From NCBI RefSeq assembly GCF_014635545.1, contig NZ_BMDA01000002.1, positions 434,001 through 498,000 of the forward strand: DNA of 64,000 nucleotides, written 5' to 3'. Positions 31,772 through 40,677 of this stretch are shown here, one piece after another. This DNA comes from Acinetobacter courvalinii. Its GTDB lineage: Bacteria > Pseudomonadota > Gammaproteobacteria > Pseudomonadales > Moraxellaceae. Made by a program: the position numbers and the translations under genes. Numbering within the stretch: the stretch's first letter is position 1; every line of letters begins with the position of its first letter. Under the pieces are notes generated by a model that was not told the origin of the DNA, did not search any database, and was given only the letters and a program-made list of their open reading frames with translations.

Positions 31772-32416
31772 ATGAGTACACGTCCTTCAAAAATTGTGTG
31801 TGTCGGCCGAAATTATGCAGAACATGCCAAAGAGTTAGGCAACCCTATTCCTGATCGTGCGATCTTATTTATCAAGCCACCGAGCAGTCTGAGTCCTTTA
31901 TCACAGGGAATCAGCTGGAATCAGGCTTTAGGGGAGTGTCATTATGAATGTGAAATCTGTTTGAAAATCACCCATCCTCTATCTCAAGAAACGGATCAGG
32001 TCAAAGCTTTGGAAGCCGTTGGTGCTGTGACCTTGGGGCTGGACTTAACCTTGCGTGATTTGCAAGGGGACTTAAAAGCCAAAGGCGAGCCATGGGAACG
32101 TGCTAAAGCCTTTGACGGAGCCTGTCTTCTGGCGGACTGGATCGAAGCGGATGAAATTGGCGACTTGCAGGAGCTGGAACTCATTTTTACTATTAATGGG
32201 GTGGAGCGTCAGCATGGATTTAGCAAAGACATGATTCGGGACATTGGTGCGTTACTGGTTGAGATCAATCAATGTTTTAGTCTGGAAGCAGGAGATGTCA
32301 TTATGACCGGTACACCTGCAGGTGTCGGCGCTTTACGTGCCAATGATCAGTTGACCATGAAACTGATTACCCAGTCTGGTGAATATGATTGGGATAGCTT
32401 TGTAAAAGCACAATAA
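31772..32416 (+). CDS. Fumarylacetoacetate hydrolase (FAH) family protein, YcgM-like
   Basis: A 214-residue protein of the short, single-domain FAH type. The metal-binding acidic residues are in CHYECEICLKI near residue 53, Asp in GLDLTLRDLQ near residue 95, and the closing motif MTGTPAGVGAL near residue 184. Family members act on acylpyruvates, oxaloacetate or related keto acids in the cytoplasm; the true substrate cannot be fixed here. AAGGAAC precedes the ATG. Confidence 0.9.
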   Translation: MSTRPSKIVCVGRNYAEHAKELGNPIPDRAILFIKPPSSLSPLSQGISWNQALGECHYECEICLKITHPLSQETDQVKALEAVGAVTLGLDLTLRDLQGDLKAKGEPWERAKAFDGACLLADWIEADEIGDLQELELIFTINGVERQHGFSKDMIRDIGALLVEINQCFSLEAGDVIMTGTPAGVGALRANDQLTMKLITQSGEYDWDSFVKAQ

Positions 32417-32428
32417 AAATAGCAAGAT

Positions 32429-32464
32429 AAAAAAGCGCTGCTCAATAAATAGCAGCGCTTTTTT
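32429..32464 (+). terminator. Rho-independent terminator
   Basis: AAAAAAGCGCTGCT-CAATAAAT-AGCAGCGCTTTTTT, perfect 14-bp stem just past the FAH-family gene; symmetric enough to serve the converging AraC gene too. Confidence 0.9.
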
Positions 32465-32491
32465 ATTGGAAGGCCGCTATCCAAGCAAAGC

Positions 32492-33292
32492 TTAACTGCC
32501 TTGATAGAGCTTGCGAAACTGGTCAGGGGTGAAATGCATCCAGCGTTTAAACATATAAATAAAAGCAGATGAGCTGGCATAACCCAAATCCAGCGCAATA
32601 CTTTCAATGGTCTTACCCTGATTGAGCATCGACATGGCTTTCATGACTTTTAATCGCTGCCGCCACTCATGCAGCGACATGCCCAATTCTTTCTGGCTAT
32701 AGCGGGCCAGCGTGCGTTCGGTCATGTTGATCATGTGGGCAAGCTGTTTAAGGGTGCTGTTATCGGCAGGAAATTCATGCAAATGGCTCAGAACCTTAGC
32801 CAGTGCCGGATGTTGCGTGGTGGGCAAATAGCTGCCGACCAGTTCAGCATGGGTCAGTGCGTCCAGTAAAACCTGAAGTAGGCGGATATATTCGGGGTCA
32901 TGTTCTGAAAATGCGGTGTGACGAAGATGTTCCAGCAGCGCGGAAACCAGCGGTGCGGACAGTAAAATCCCGGCCTGTTGTGGCATCCGTTGACATAATG
33001 ATTCATGGATATAAAGCGTACAATAGGTCACATCATTCCGGTTAATCCCGCTATGTTGCAGATGCGGTGGCAGCCAGATGCCATAAGGCGGCGGGGTCAG
33101 GTAATTGATCTGCTCAATATTGACTTCAAGCACCCCGTCAAAGGCATAAATAAACTCCCCCCAGGCATGCGCATGTTTAGGATAAAAAGTCTCTGCAGGT
33201 GCATCCCGAACCCGTAACCATAAAGGTGCCGGAATATCATTGTAGGTTGGAATGGCCTGAAAATCCTGAATCCGTTGTGCTGACTTTTTCAT
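32492..33292 (-). CDS. AraC-family transcriptional regulator
   Basis: About 266 residues. The cupin-type N-terminal domain is visible in FYPKHAHAWGEFIYAFDGVLEVNI and PPPYGIWLPPHLQHSG. The C-terminal HTH domain includes LKQLAHMINMTERTLARYSQKELGMSLHEWRQRLKV and ends with IALDLGYASSSAFIYMFKRWMHFTPDQFRKL. I chose ATG 33292; a GTG at 33316 would add eight residues, and neither has a clear ribosome binding site. It is divergent from the EamA exporter at 33400 across a 107-bp gap holding a perfect inverted repeat, so it likely controls that exporter. Confidence 0.88.
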   Translation of the reverse strand: MKKSAQRIQDFQAIPTYNDIPAPLWLRVRDAPAETFYPKHAHAWGEFIYAFDGVLEVNIEQINYLTPPPYGIWLPPHLQHSGINRNDVTYCTLYIHESLCQRMPQQAGILLSAPLVSALLEHLRHTAFSEHDPEYIRLLQVLLDALTHAELVGSYLPTTQHPALAKVLSHLHEFPADNSTLKQLAHMINMTERTLARYSQKELGMSLHEWRQRLKVMKAMSMLNQGKTIESIALDLGYASSSAFIYMFKRWMHFTPDQFRKLYQGS

Positions 33293-33324
33293 AAGAAGAG
33301 AATTGCCCGAAAACACGCATGTCT

Positions 33325-33358
33325 TGTCAGATTTTCACTATATCATGAAAATCTGACA
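33325..33358. promoter_or_regulatory. Perfect 13-bp inverted repeat between AraC gene and exporter
   Basis: TGTCAGATTTTCA at 33325-33337 and TGAAAATCTGACA at 33346-33358, separated by 8 bases. Centred in the divergent promoter region, it is the obvious operator candidate for both genes. Confidence 0.65.
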
Positions 33359-33399
33359 GCCTTATATTGGTGCTCAAATAATAGAATCGGGAGCGTGCG

Positions 33400-34305
33400 A
33401 TGGATGAGCGCAAAGCATTAGATGCAACTGCATCGGGCCTGATGGTCGTACTGTGTATGATCTGGGGCTTACAACAAGTCATTTTAAAAATGGCAGCTCC
33501 CGATATTTCGCCCTTAATGCAGATTGCATTGCGGTCAGGTCTGGCTGCAATTTTGTTATTGCCGTTGCTGTATCTGGATAAAGCCAGTCAGTTATTCAAT
33601 TGCCAGAATCTCAAGGCAGGGGCACTGGTCGCTTTTTTATTTTCTTTGGAGTTCTTTCTGCTGGCGCAGGCCTTGCAATGGACATCTGCATCTCATGCGG
33701 TGGTGCTGTTGTATACCGCTCCCATTTTTGTGGCTTTGGGGCTGCACTGGAAACTGCCTTCCGAGCGTTTAAGTGTATTGCAGTGGAGCGGTATCGCCAT
33801 TGCATTTTTAGGAATCGTGGTCACTTTTATGAGAGCAAATCAGGGTGCCACCCAGCTAGAACAGCAGATGTTATGGGGTGACTTACTCGCTTTGGCAGGG
33901 GGGATTGCCTGGGCGGCAACCACGGTGACAGTGCGTTTATCTTCACTGGCTCAGGCCGCCGTTACCCAAACCTTGTTTTATCAACTGGCAGGCAGTTTTG
34001 TATTGCTGTTCGGTTTGGCATTTTTTCTCGGACAAGCCACCATTCATTTTACCCCGCTGGTGATCGGCAGTCTGGCCTTTCATACCCTGATTGTGTCCTT
34101 TGCCAGTTTTCTGGCCTGGTTCTGGTTATTACGCAATTATCTGGCTTCGCGATTGGGTGTATTTTCATTCCTTACGCCGTTATTTGGCATAGCCTTTGGC
34201 GTCTGCTTGCTGGGCGAAAAAATTGAACTGAATTTTGTGATGGGCTCAGCCTTGGTATTACTTGGCATTGTGGTGGTCAGTCTGCAAGGCTGGATCAGAA
34301 AATAA
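33400..34305 (+). CDS. EamA/DMT-family transporter
   Basis: 301 residues, about ten helices in two EamA halves (MVVLCMIWGLQQVILKMAAPDISPLMQIALRSGLAAILLLP at the N-terminus; RLGVFSFLTPLFGIAFGVCLLGEKIELNFVMGSALVLLGI at the end). Likely exports a small metabolite. Divergent from the AraC regulator at 32492-33292. A shared terminator with the converging YihY gene follows at once. Confidence 0.88.
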   Translation: MDERKALDATASGLMVVLCMIWGLQQVILKMAAPDISPLMQIALRSGLAAILLLPLLYLDKASQLFNCQNLKAGALVAFLFSLEFFLLAQALQWTSASHAVVLLYTAPIFVALGLHWKLPSERLSVLQWSGIAIAFLGIVVTFMRANQGATQLEQQMLWGDLLALAGGIAWAATTVTVRLSSLAQAAVTQTLFYQLAGSFVLLFGLAFFLGQATIHFTPLVIGSLAFHTLIVSFASFLAWFWLLRNYLASRLGVFSFLTPLFGIAFGVCLLGEKIELNFVMGSALVLLGIVVVSLQGWIRK

Positions 34306-34329
34306 AAAAGGCCTCGATTGAGGCCTTTT
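34306..34329. terminator. Bidirectional rho-independent terminator
   Basis: AAAAGGCCTC-GATT-GAGGCCTTTT between the converging exporter and YihY genes; it begins directly after the exporter stop codon. Confidence 0.88.
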
Positions 34330-34331
34330 GA

Positions 34332-35582
34332 CTATTTCTGTTCAAAGATGGTGGACAGCGGAATGGAGAGCTTGGCAGCTAAATAATCATTACTTTCAAT
34401 CAGGGATGGGCCGAGTCGTTCCATCCATTCATCGTCCTGATGAATATTTTCAACATCGGGACGTAACGGTAATGGATAAGGCAGGGCGGTAAAGAAACTC
34501 CAGAAATCGACCTGCGCCAGATTCCGCACCAGTACATATTCGTCTTTATCGGTACGCATAATCAGGTTCTGCTGTTCCAGTTGCAGGATATAAGCCGGTA
34601 GTCGACCTAATTCGCCACGACCGATAATATTTAACAGCTCTTTCTCACTGACACTTTGTCCAATCTGCTGCTTCTTGTAAAACAGTTCCAGAATGTCGAG
34701 TAACATCAAGATCGGATGACGTTTCTGTTCTTTGCCAGAGTGAAAGGCGGTGAGAGCATAGCTGATTTCAACCCCCAATAAAATGATATTCCAGGACAGA
34801 TAAATCCAGAGCAGGAAGATCGGCACTGCGGCAAATGCACCATAAACGATTTCATAGCTGGTGAAGTTGCTCATCACCCAGCCGAAAAAACGTTTTAATA
34901 TTTCAAATACGGTCGCACTAAAACAGGCAGCAATAAAGGCTGAAAAAACCGGGACAATACGGTTCGGGATGGTCCAGTATAAAATAAAGAAGCCAACAAC
35001 GGTCAGTAAAAACGAGATCAGCCAGAGCAGGAAGGCACCATCCAGCTGATAGCCTGCAAAATTATTGCTGAGAATACTCATCGAGGCGACAGTTGAAGAC
35101 AGTACAAAAGCACTACCTAACACAATTGGGCCCAGTGAAATAATGGTCCAGTAACGCATAAAACCGACCAGACCCGTGCGAGTTTCCTTAACACGCCAGA
35201 TGCGGTTAAACACATTCTCAATCGAAGTCAGCATCAGCACGGTGGTAACAAACAGGAACAGCACACCAATCACGGTAAGATTGCTGGATTTCTCGGTAAA
35301 GGCATTCAAGGCCTTGTCAAAAGCAATGGTACTTTTCGGTAGAAAGTTACTATAGATTAGCTGTTGCAGCTGTTGCCGCGCAGGTTCTAAAGCTTTAATC
35401 GAGGAGATAATCACCAGAAAAACAGTCAACATGGGAACGACTGCAAACAGGGTGGTATAGGTCAGTCCTCCTGCCTGTTCCCGACAGCGATCCGCTTCAA
35501 AACGTCGTAACACAAACACAATAAATTGAAACCATGTTTTTTCTAAAAAAGGCAGTTTTTTTAGATAACGGTCTAAGATCAT
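34332..35582 (-). CDS. YihY/BrkB-family inner-membrane protein with C-terminal extension
   Basis: 416 residues. The first roughly 290 form the six-helix YihY domain, recognised by DRCREQAGGLTYTTLFAVVPMLTVFLVI near residue 35, TSIENVFNRIWRVKETR near residue 120 and YGAFAAVPIFLLWIYLSWNIILLGVEISYAL near residue 245. The family was once called RNase BN, wrongly; its role is unclear. The remaining roughly 125 residues have no membrane helices and look like a winged-helix fold (VSEKELLNIIGRGELGRLPAYILQLEQQNLI). AGGA lies eight bases before the start. Confidence 0.88.
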   Translation of the reverse strand: MILDRYLKKLPFLEKTWFQFIVFVLRRFEADRCREQAGGLTYTTLFAVVPMLTVFLVIISSIKALEPARQQLQQLIYSNFLPKSTIAFDKALNAFTEKSSNLTVIGVLFLFVTTVLMLTSIENVFNRIWRVKETRTGLVGFMRYWTIISLGPIVLGSAFVLSSTVASMSILSNNFAGYQLDGAFLLWLISFLLTVVGFFILYWTIPNRIVPVFSAFIAACFSATVFEILKRFFGWVMSNFTSYEIVYGAFAAVPIFLLWIYLSWNIILLGVEISYALTAFHSGKEQKRHPILMLLDILELFYKKQQIGQSVSEKELLNIIGRGELGRLPAYILQLEQQNLIMRTDKDEYVLVRNLAQVDFWSFFTALPYPLPLRPDVENIHQDDEWMERLGPSLIESNDYLAAKLSIPLSTIFEQK

Positions 35583-35694
35583 GGGTTCTATCCTAATTAT
35601 TTTTAATAAGATCCTGCAAAAGCACAGGACTTGTAACAGCCTAAAATGTATAAAATGTCGTATAGTGTCCTTTTTAACAAAATTCTTGAAAGTG

Positions 35695-36294
35695 ATGCAA
35701 CCTTACGTTCTTGTTCTTTATTACAGTAAATATGGTTCCACTAAGCAAATGGCACATCTGTTTGCCGATGGCATTGAAGCTGCAGGTGTGACAGCACGCA
35801 TTCGAACCGTGCCGAATTTAGCCACCGTCGTCACTGAAGCGGCGCCTAGTATTCCAGCAGATGGCGACCTTTATTGCACTTTGGACGATCTCAGCCATTG
35901 CTCCGGTTTGGCCTTGGGTTCGCCAACGCGTTTTGGCAATATGGCCAGTGAGATGAAGTACTTTTGGGATCAAACCACCAGTTTATGGCTGAATGGCGCT
36001 TTGCATGATAAACCCGCCTGTGTTTTCACCTCTTCAGGTTCCATGCATGGCGGGCAGGAAAGTACGTTATTGACCATGTTGCCGCCATTATTCCATCACG
36101 GCATGATGATTTTGGGCTTGCCCAATTCGATTCCAGCCTTGTCGAATACCAAAACCGGTGGAACACCGTATGGCGCCAGCCATGTCAGCGGGCCTCGCCA
36201 TGATCAAAGCCTGAGCCAGGATGAAAAGGTTCTGTGTGAAGCACAAGGCAAGCGTTTGGGTGAAGTCGTTAAGGCGTTGGCTGGAAAATTTTAA
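35695..36294 (+). CDS. wrbA: WrbA-type NAD(P)H:quinone oxidoreductase (flavodoxin fold)
   Basis: About 199 residues from the ATG at 35695, which places the FMN phosphate loop (YYSKYGSTKQMAHLF) at the N-terminus as in WrbA; the open frame starting at 35581 would add an unlikely leader. GSPTRFGNMASEMKYFWDQTTSLW and VFTSSGSMHGGQESTLLTMLPPLFHHGMMILGLP are the other FMN-site signatures. The enzyme reduces quinones by two electrons, avoiding semiquinone radicals. Divergent from the YihY gene. Confidence 0.93.
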   Translation: MQPYVLVLYYSKYGSTKQMAHLFADGIEAAGVTARIRTVPNLATVVTEAAPSIPADGDLYCTLDDLSHCSGLALGSPTRFGNMASEMKYFWDQTTSLWLNGALHDKPACVFTSSGSMHGGQESTLLTMLPPLFHHGMMILGLPNSIPALSNTKTGGTPYGASHVSGPRHDQSLSQDEKVLCEAQGKRLGEVVKALAGKF

Positions 36295-36656
36295 GTCTGG
36301 GACAGTCGGTATTGTTGTCCGACCCGAACCAATTGCCAGAAGTGTAGAGGATCGGTTGGATAGGCAATCACGCTCTGATTTTCACTGAGCAGTGAGATCT
36401 TATCGAGATTGCCTTGTGCTGAGATCAACATGGCATAGACATAATCAAGCAGATCGATAGCACTGAAAACCTGTTTATAGGCATCTTGCAGTTCAGCATT
36501 TTGATTGGCAAAACATACCCGATGTGGCTCATCTTCATTAAGGAAGGAAAGGCCAAGTGTCTTTTCTATTGCTGTCACAATCTCCCGATTTAATTGTAAA
36601 GGGGAGAGCGATAGAACGAGTTGGTGGCTTTTAAAGCCTGCATGGTGATCTAGCAT
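36291..36656 (-). CDS. Hypothetical protein
   Basis: A 121-residue soluble protein, mostly helical by appearance, no signal peptide or membrane segment, with one Cys. I do not recognise a family. Its end overlaps the wrbA stop by four bases on the opposite strand, and it lies downstream of lgt on the same strand with a terminator between, so it probably has its own promoter. Confidence 0.65.
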   Translation of the reverse strand: MLDHHAGFKSHQLVLSLSPLQLNREIVTAIEKTLGLSFLNEDEPHRVCFANQNAELQDAYKQVFSAIDLLDYVYAMLISAQGNLDKISLLSENQSVIAYPTDPLHFWQLVRVGQQYRLSQT

Positions 36657-36730
36657 CGCTTTAACCTGTTGCGATTGGGATAGTTTCTAAAATCACTATA
36701 CGCTTTTTATTGATGATAAATACAGCGCAA

Positions 36731-36754
36731 AAAAATGGGAGCTTTTGCTCCCAT
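36731..36754 (-). terminator. Rho-independent terminator of lgt
   Basis: ATGGGAGC-TTTT-GCTCCCAT, perfect 8-bp stem followed on the minus strand by seven T, five bases past the lgt stop. Confidence 0.88.
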
Positions 36755-36758
36755 CATT

Positions 36759-37571
36759 TTATTTCTTTAACTGCCAGTCATAGATGTTTCGACGATAGGC
36801 GTACCAGATCATCCACAGACCAATAATAATCATTGGGAAACTGAGGATCTGGCCTTTGGTCATCCAGCCAAACAGGATAAAGCCCTGGTCTGCATCGGGT
36901 TGACGGAAGAATTCCATAAAGAAGCGGGCAACACCATATCCGGTCAGGAACAGCGCAGAAACCGCCATACGTGGACGTGGCTTGGAACTAAACCACCACA
37001 GTACGATAAACAGGATCAGTCCTTCACAGATGGCTTGGTAGATTTGTGAAGGATGACGGACCAGACCTAATGGATCGGTCGGAAAAATCATCCCGAACGG
37101 ATAGTTTGAATCTTGCACCTGACGGCCGTAGAGTTCCCCGCCAATAAAGTTACCAAAACGTCCAAACATAAGGCCTGTCGGTACACATGGTGCAATAAAA
37201 TCCAGGGTTTGAAACCAGGTTTTCTGATACTTTTTGCACCAGAACAACATGGCAATCATGACACCCAGGAAACCGCCGTGGAAGCTCATGCCGCCGGTCC
37301 ACACCTGAAATAACCATAGAGGATTTTCCAGAAACTTACCGAATTCGTAAAACAGCACATAGCCGACACGTCCACCCAGCACAACACCCAGCGCACCGTA
37401 AAACACCAGATCTGAAACCATATCGGCAGTCCAGCCATCACGTTGTTTAGCGCGGTACGATGCTAAACCCCAGGCACATAGAAAAGCCAACAGATACATG
37501 AGTCCATACCAGTGCACCTTGACTGGTCCTAAGCTCAGCGCAACTGGATCAATATTTGGATAGGTCAGCAT
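36759..37571 (-). CDS. lgt: Prolipoprotein diacylglyceryl transferase
   Basis: A 270-residue inner-membrane enzyme that transfers diacylglycerol from phosphatidylglycerol to the lipobox cysteine of prolipoproteins, the first step of lipoprotein maturation. The Lgt signature GRFGNFIGGELYGR is at about residues 135-148; HGGFLGVMIAM near residue 97 and the N-terminal YPNIDPVALSLGPVKVHWYGLMYLLAF are also typical. About seven helices. Several candidate lipoproteins for it are in this window (TctC, the DUF2846 protein, the PhoX-like protein). Confidence 0.96.
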   Translation of the reverse strand: MLTYPNIDPVALSLGPVKVHWYGLMYLLAFLCAWGLASYRAKQRDGWTADMVSDLVFYGALGVVLGGRVGYVLFYEFGKFLENPLWLFQVWTGGMSFHGGFLGVMIAMLFWCKKYQKTWFQTLDFIAPCVPTGLMFGRFGNFIGGELYGRQVQDSNYPFGMIFPTDPLGLVRHPSQIYQAICEGLILFIVLWWFSSKPRPRMAVSALFLTGYGVARFFMEFFRQPDADQGFILFGWMTKGQILSFPMIIIGLWMIWYAYRRNIYDWQLKK

Positions 37572-37677
37572 TGCTGTTCCTCAATGTAGAATTTGAAATT
37601 AAGTTTTGATCAGATTGTAGCGGAATGATGTGAAAAATGTTGTACATTCAATGTGTAAAGATGTGAGAACCAAATCA

Positions 37678-38460
37678 ATGTGTATTGTCGCTTTCGCATG
37701 GCATGTACTGGATGAGATGCCATTATGTCTACTTTCAAACCGTGATGAATTTTATCATCGTCCTAGTGCCGCTTTACATCAGTGGCCCGCGAGTCCGATT
37801 GTGGCCGGACAGGACTTGCAGTCAGGCGGGACCTGGATGGGCGTGACTGCATCGGGACGATGGGCCATCCTCACCAATTTCCGTAATGGCCGGGATCAGC
37901 AATCCTACACCACTTCACGTGGCCATCTGATCCAGTCTTTTCTGGAAAGTGAGCTGGCACCGATTCGTTTTGCCCAGCAACTAGAACAGCAACAGCAGGA
38001 TTATGCAGGCTTTAATCTGTTTGTTGGTGATCGGGAGCAGGCCGTTTACATGAGTAACCGGGGTGAAGCGCCTCAGGTACTGGCAAATGGGGTATATGTG
38101 GTATCGAATGGCTTAATGTCCGAAGATTGGCAAAAGACCCAACATTTACGCAAGCGCTTTACCCAGGAGTTTTTACCGATGCTGCAACAAGCACAAATAT
38201 CTGAGGCCGAGCTCAGACATGTGGCCTGGGATATTCTGGAAGATGAACGTAAGGTCATTGCAGACCTGTTGCCTGACACCGGCATCAGCACTGAAATGGA
38301 AGCCTTATTGTCTTCGACTTTTATCCAGAGTCCGGTCTACGGCACACGCTGCTCAAACTTTTTAAGACTCAACTCAACACAATGGCAATGGCTGGAAAAA
38401 TCCCAGCAAGGGCAACAGCAGGGACAGATTGTTGCGTTAGAGCTCGAGTTGAATCCATAA
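37678..38460 (+). CDS. NRDE (TANGO2-like) family protein
   Basis: About 260 residues from the ATG at 37678, giving the expected N-terminus MCIVAFAWHV with Cys at position 2; the upstream ATG at 37630 adds 16 atypical residues. The family name motif appears as LSNRDEFYHRPSAALHQW, followed by DLQSGGTWMGVTASGRWAILTNFR. The second-position Cys fits an N-terminal nucleophile-like fold. Function in bacteria is not established. Confidence 0.88.
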   Translation: MCIVAFAWHVLDEMPLCLLSNRDEFYHRPSAALHQWPASPIVAGQDLQSGGTWMGVTASGRWAILTNFRNGRDQQSYTTSRGHLIQSFLESELAPIRFAQQLEQQQQDYAGFNLFVGDREQAVYMSNRGEAPQVLANGVYVVSNGLMSEDWQKTQHLRKRFTQEFLPMLQQAQISEAELRHVAWDILEDERKVIADLLPDTGISTEMEALLSSTFIQSPVYGTRCSNFLRLNSTQWQWLEKSQQGQQQGQIVALELELNP

Positions 38461-38487
38461 AAAATGCCGACATGAAGTCGGCATTTT
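38461..38487 (+). terminator. Rho-independent terminator
   Basis: AAAATGCCGAC-ATGAA-GTCGGCATTTT, perfect 11-bp stem immediately after the NRDE gene; symmetric, so it can also end the converging PhoX-like gene. Confidence 0.9.
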
Positions 38488-38510
38488 CTTTTTGCAATGA
38501 AAGCTTGGAT

Positions 38511-40496
38511 TTAAGCTTTTTTCTCAATTGATGGTGCAACTGGGTCAGCAGTGATGTAGCCGACGCTGGCACTATAACCACCATTGTAGTTGGCTAAAAC
38601 GGTTGCTTTCAAGTCAGCAGGCAGTTTTGAGCTATCGCCTGCATGCTGGAAATTGCTCATGATATAGGTCCAGCCATTGACTGAATCAACCGCATGTAAA
38701 CCGGTTGATTCTGCACCTGCTGGTGTCGAAAGAATTCGGTCTAAAGATTTGGTATCCACGTTATATGCCCACAGGAAGTTATTGGTATGGTTACCGCTAT
38801 CTTCACCGATGAACAGGGTACGTAAGGTTTCAGAGAATTTTAGGTTATCTGGACTGGCGATATTGTCTGGATCAGCCGTATTGCCCAGACCGTCCACAGG
38901 AATATCCTTGCCCATCAAGACCATATGACTTTGATAAGGTGTCCATTCACTGTTGATGACACCATTTAAGTGATCGATCTGGCTGCCTTTAAGGTCATGT
39001 GCAAGTACACCACCGGCTTTCAGGGTGTTTTTGAATTTCACATTATGTTCAGCCACCCAGCCTGATTTACCTTCAATCATGGAGTCCTGAATATTGGCCA
39101 GTGCAGAATAAGCCACTTTATCCTTGATATTGACCGTGGTGCCTTCCATTTTGGTGAAAGCCATACTACCGCCTTTGAGCGCCGCATAACGGTGAGTTTC
39201 AAGGAAAGCTGCCGCCAGTTCGATTTCGGCTTTGCTGAAACCGTTATTGGCCTCTTTTAACTTGACCCACAAAGTTTTCTTATCCAGTACAATCTGGGTA
39301 TAACCGGTCAAATCTGCTGGAGCAGTGCTTAAGCTTTCCATAATATTTTCAGCTTTAATGCCACGAACATTGACCAGATCTTCAATGGTTTTACTGTTGG
39401 TATGGCCCAGTTTGATCCACTTAATCGGTGCAGTAGAGGTTTCATTCAATTCAGCTGTGTATTTCGCAACGTATAGGCTGCCTGCAGAAAGATCTTTTTC
39501 TTTATCTGCAACAAACATAAAGAAACCGCCGTTGGTATAGTCATCGCCCATGATCACGGTGCGGTTATCTGGCATCACCTGAATCAGTTCGTGTGAAATA
39601 CGGCCTAGGCAATAATGTTTAACCGCAGTACCACGACCTTTACCATCCAGAATGATTTCTGGTAAATGGCCATAGTTATAGACATTCGCCGTATTTTCAT
39701 TGCCATACAGATTTTTACTATAGGCTTTCAAGGTTGCGAGGCTGCTACCGATCTGATCAAAAGCATCTGGTTCATATTCTTCACTGGAAAGATGGGTATT
39801 CCAAGGGGAGAGGCTCGCACCACAGGTAATCCATAGCCCGTGCACTTTGGACATATCGACATTGAAGTATTTTTTCAATGCCAGATGACCTGTTTTCTGA
39901 TCCTGATCTAAAGTCAGTACCGCAATTGGAGAAGGTAATTGCCCATACATACTTTGTTGAGCCAGGTTTTGTGTGGTGTATTCGAACTGCACCACATGGA
40001 AGACTGGATTATTGACGCCCGGTACTTGTGCACCTTGAAGATGAATCATTGACGAACCATCTGGACAGTCAGAGAAGAATTGACGTTCCTGACCTGCAAC
40101 CGAGGTATCCCGGATCGGTTTATTGTTGATGTCGTAATAGCTACCGGCAATAATTTTTCCACCATCGATATTGTCGACTTGCATGCCTGTGCGGAAAAAT
40201 TCCTGATAACCCAGTTTATATTCGGTGGTGGTGTTGTCTTCCCAGGTCACGGTCAGGCTAGACTTGACTGAAGTAGTGGCCATTTCTGCTGTGGTTGAGG
40301 GCGCTGCCATAGGGGTAAATTTGGCATTTTTAAACTTAACCAGTTTTGCTGGGGGTGTAACAACATTGTTATCGTTGTCATCATTACAACCCGTTAAAGC
40401 TGCAGCTGTACCCATTGCCCCCAATGGTAAAAATGGAACGCCAGCGAACCATTTTAAAATATCACGACGACTTGGCTGATTAGTATTGGCTGTCAT
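38511..40496 (-). CDS. PhoX-family (DUF839) phosphatase-like Tat lipoprotein
   Basis: 661 residues. The N-terminus has a twin-arginine signal (PSRRDILKWFAG) with a lipobox-like LTGC near residue 36, predicting Tat export and perhaps lipid anchoring. The body matches PhoX-type alkaline phosphatases, Ca/Fe-dependent enzymes that release phosphate from organic esters outside the cytoplasm: GSSMIHLQGAQ, TCGASLSPWNTHLSSEEYEPDAF, DNRTVIMGDDYTNGGFFMFVADKEKDL, FGEDSGNH-type RTLFIGEDSGNHTNNFLWAYNVDT. A four-unit Pho box lies 60-99 bases upstream, consistent with induction on phosphate starvation. The tatCBA genes follow upstream on the same strand. Confidence 0.9.
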   Translation of the reverse strand: MTANTNQPSRRDILKWFAGVPFLPLGAMGTAAALTGCNDDNDNNVVTPPAKLVKFKNAKFTPMAAPSTTAEMATTSVKSSLTVTWEDNTTTEYKLGYQEFFRTGMQVDNIDGGKIIAGSYYDINNKPIRDTSVAGQERQFFSDCPDGSSMIHLQGAQVPGVNNPVFHVVQFEYTTQNLAQQSMYGQLPSPIAVLTLDQDQKTGHLALKKYFNVDMSKVHGLWITCGASLSPWNTHLSSEEYEPDAFDQIGSSLATLKAYSKNLYGNENTANVYNYGHLPEIILDGKGRGTAVKHYCLGRISHELIQVMPDNRTVIMGDDYTNGGFFMFVADKEKDLSAGSLYVAKYTAELNETSTAPIKWIKLGHTNSKTIEDLVNVRGIKAENIMESLSTAPADLTGYTQIVLDKKTLWVKLKEANNGFSKAEIELAAAFLETHRYAALKGGSMAFTKMEGTTVNIKDKVAYSALANIQDSMIEGKSGWVAEHNVKFKNTLKAGGVLAHDLKGSQIDHLNGVINSEWTPYQSHMVLMGKDIPVDGLGNTADPDNIASPDNLKFSETLRTLFIGEDSGNHTNNFLWAYNVDTKSLDRILSTPAGAESTGLHAVDSVNGWTYIMSNFQHAGDSSKLPADLKATVLANYNGGYSASVGYITADPVAPSIEKKA

Positions 40497-40555
40497 AATA
40501 ATTCCGTATCTATAATATAGGGTAAATAAATCCTGATCGATTCTATGAAGTGGAG

Positions 40556-40595
40556 ATGACAGTTTTTTGACAGTTTGAAGGCAGTTTCAAGACAA
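40556..40595 (-). promoter_or_regulatory. Pho box (PhoB site) upstream of the PhoX-like gene
   Basis: On the minus strand, four 7-base units TTGTCTT, CTGCCTT, CTGTCAA and CTGTCAT occur at exact 11-base spacing (plus-strand starts 40589, 40578, 40567, 40556). CTGTCAT with A-rich 4-base spacers is the PhoB consensus. Confidence 0.8.
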
Positions 40596-40639
40596 TTGAA
40601 TTTTTATAAATAGCTAAAAAATATAAATTTAAAATAGAA

Positions 40640-40663
40640 AATCCCTGAAGCATGCTCAGGGAT
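40640..40663 (-). terminator. Rho-independent terminator of tatABC
   Basis: ATCCCTGA-7 bases-TCAGGGAT, perfect 8-bp stem followed on the minus strand by TTTTC; 15 bases past the tatC stop. Confidence 0.78.
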
Positions 40664-40677
40664 CTGATTCGGTTCAC

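Noticed and set aside
35581-35694. Extended N-terminus for wrbA starting at 35581.
   Set aside because: It would overlap the divergent YihY start and put 38 unrelated residues before the FMN loop; the ATG at 35695 gives the family's normal start.
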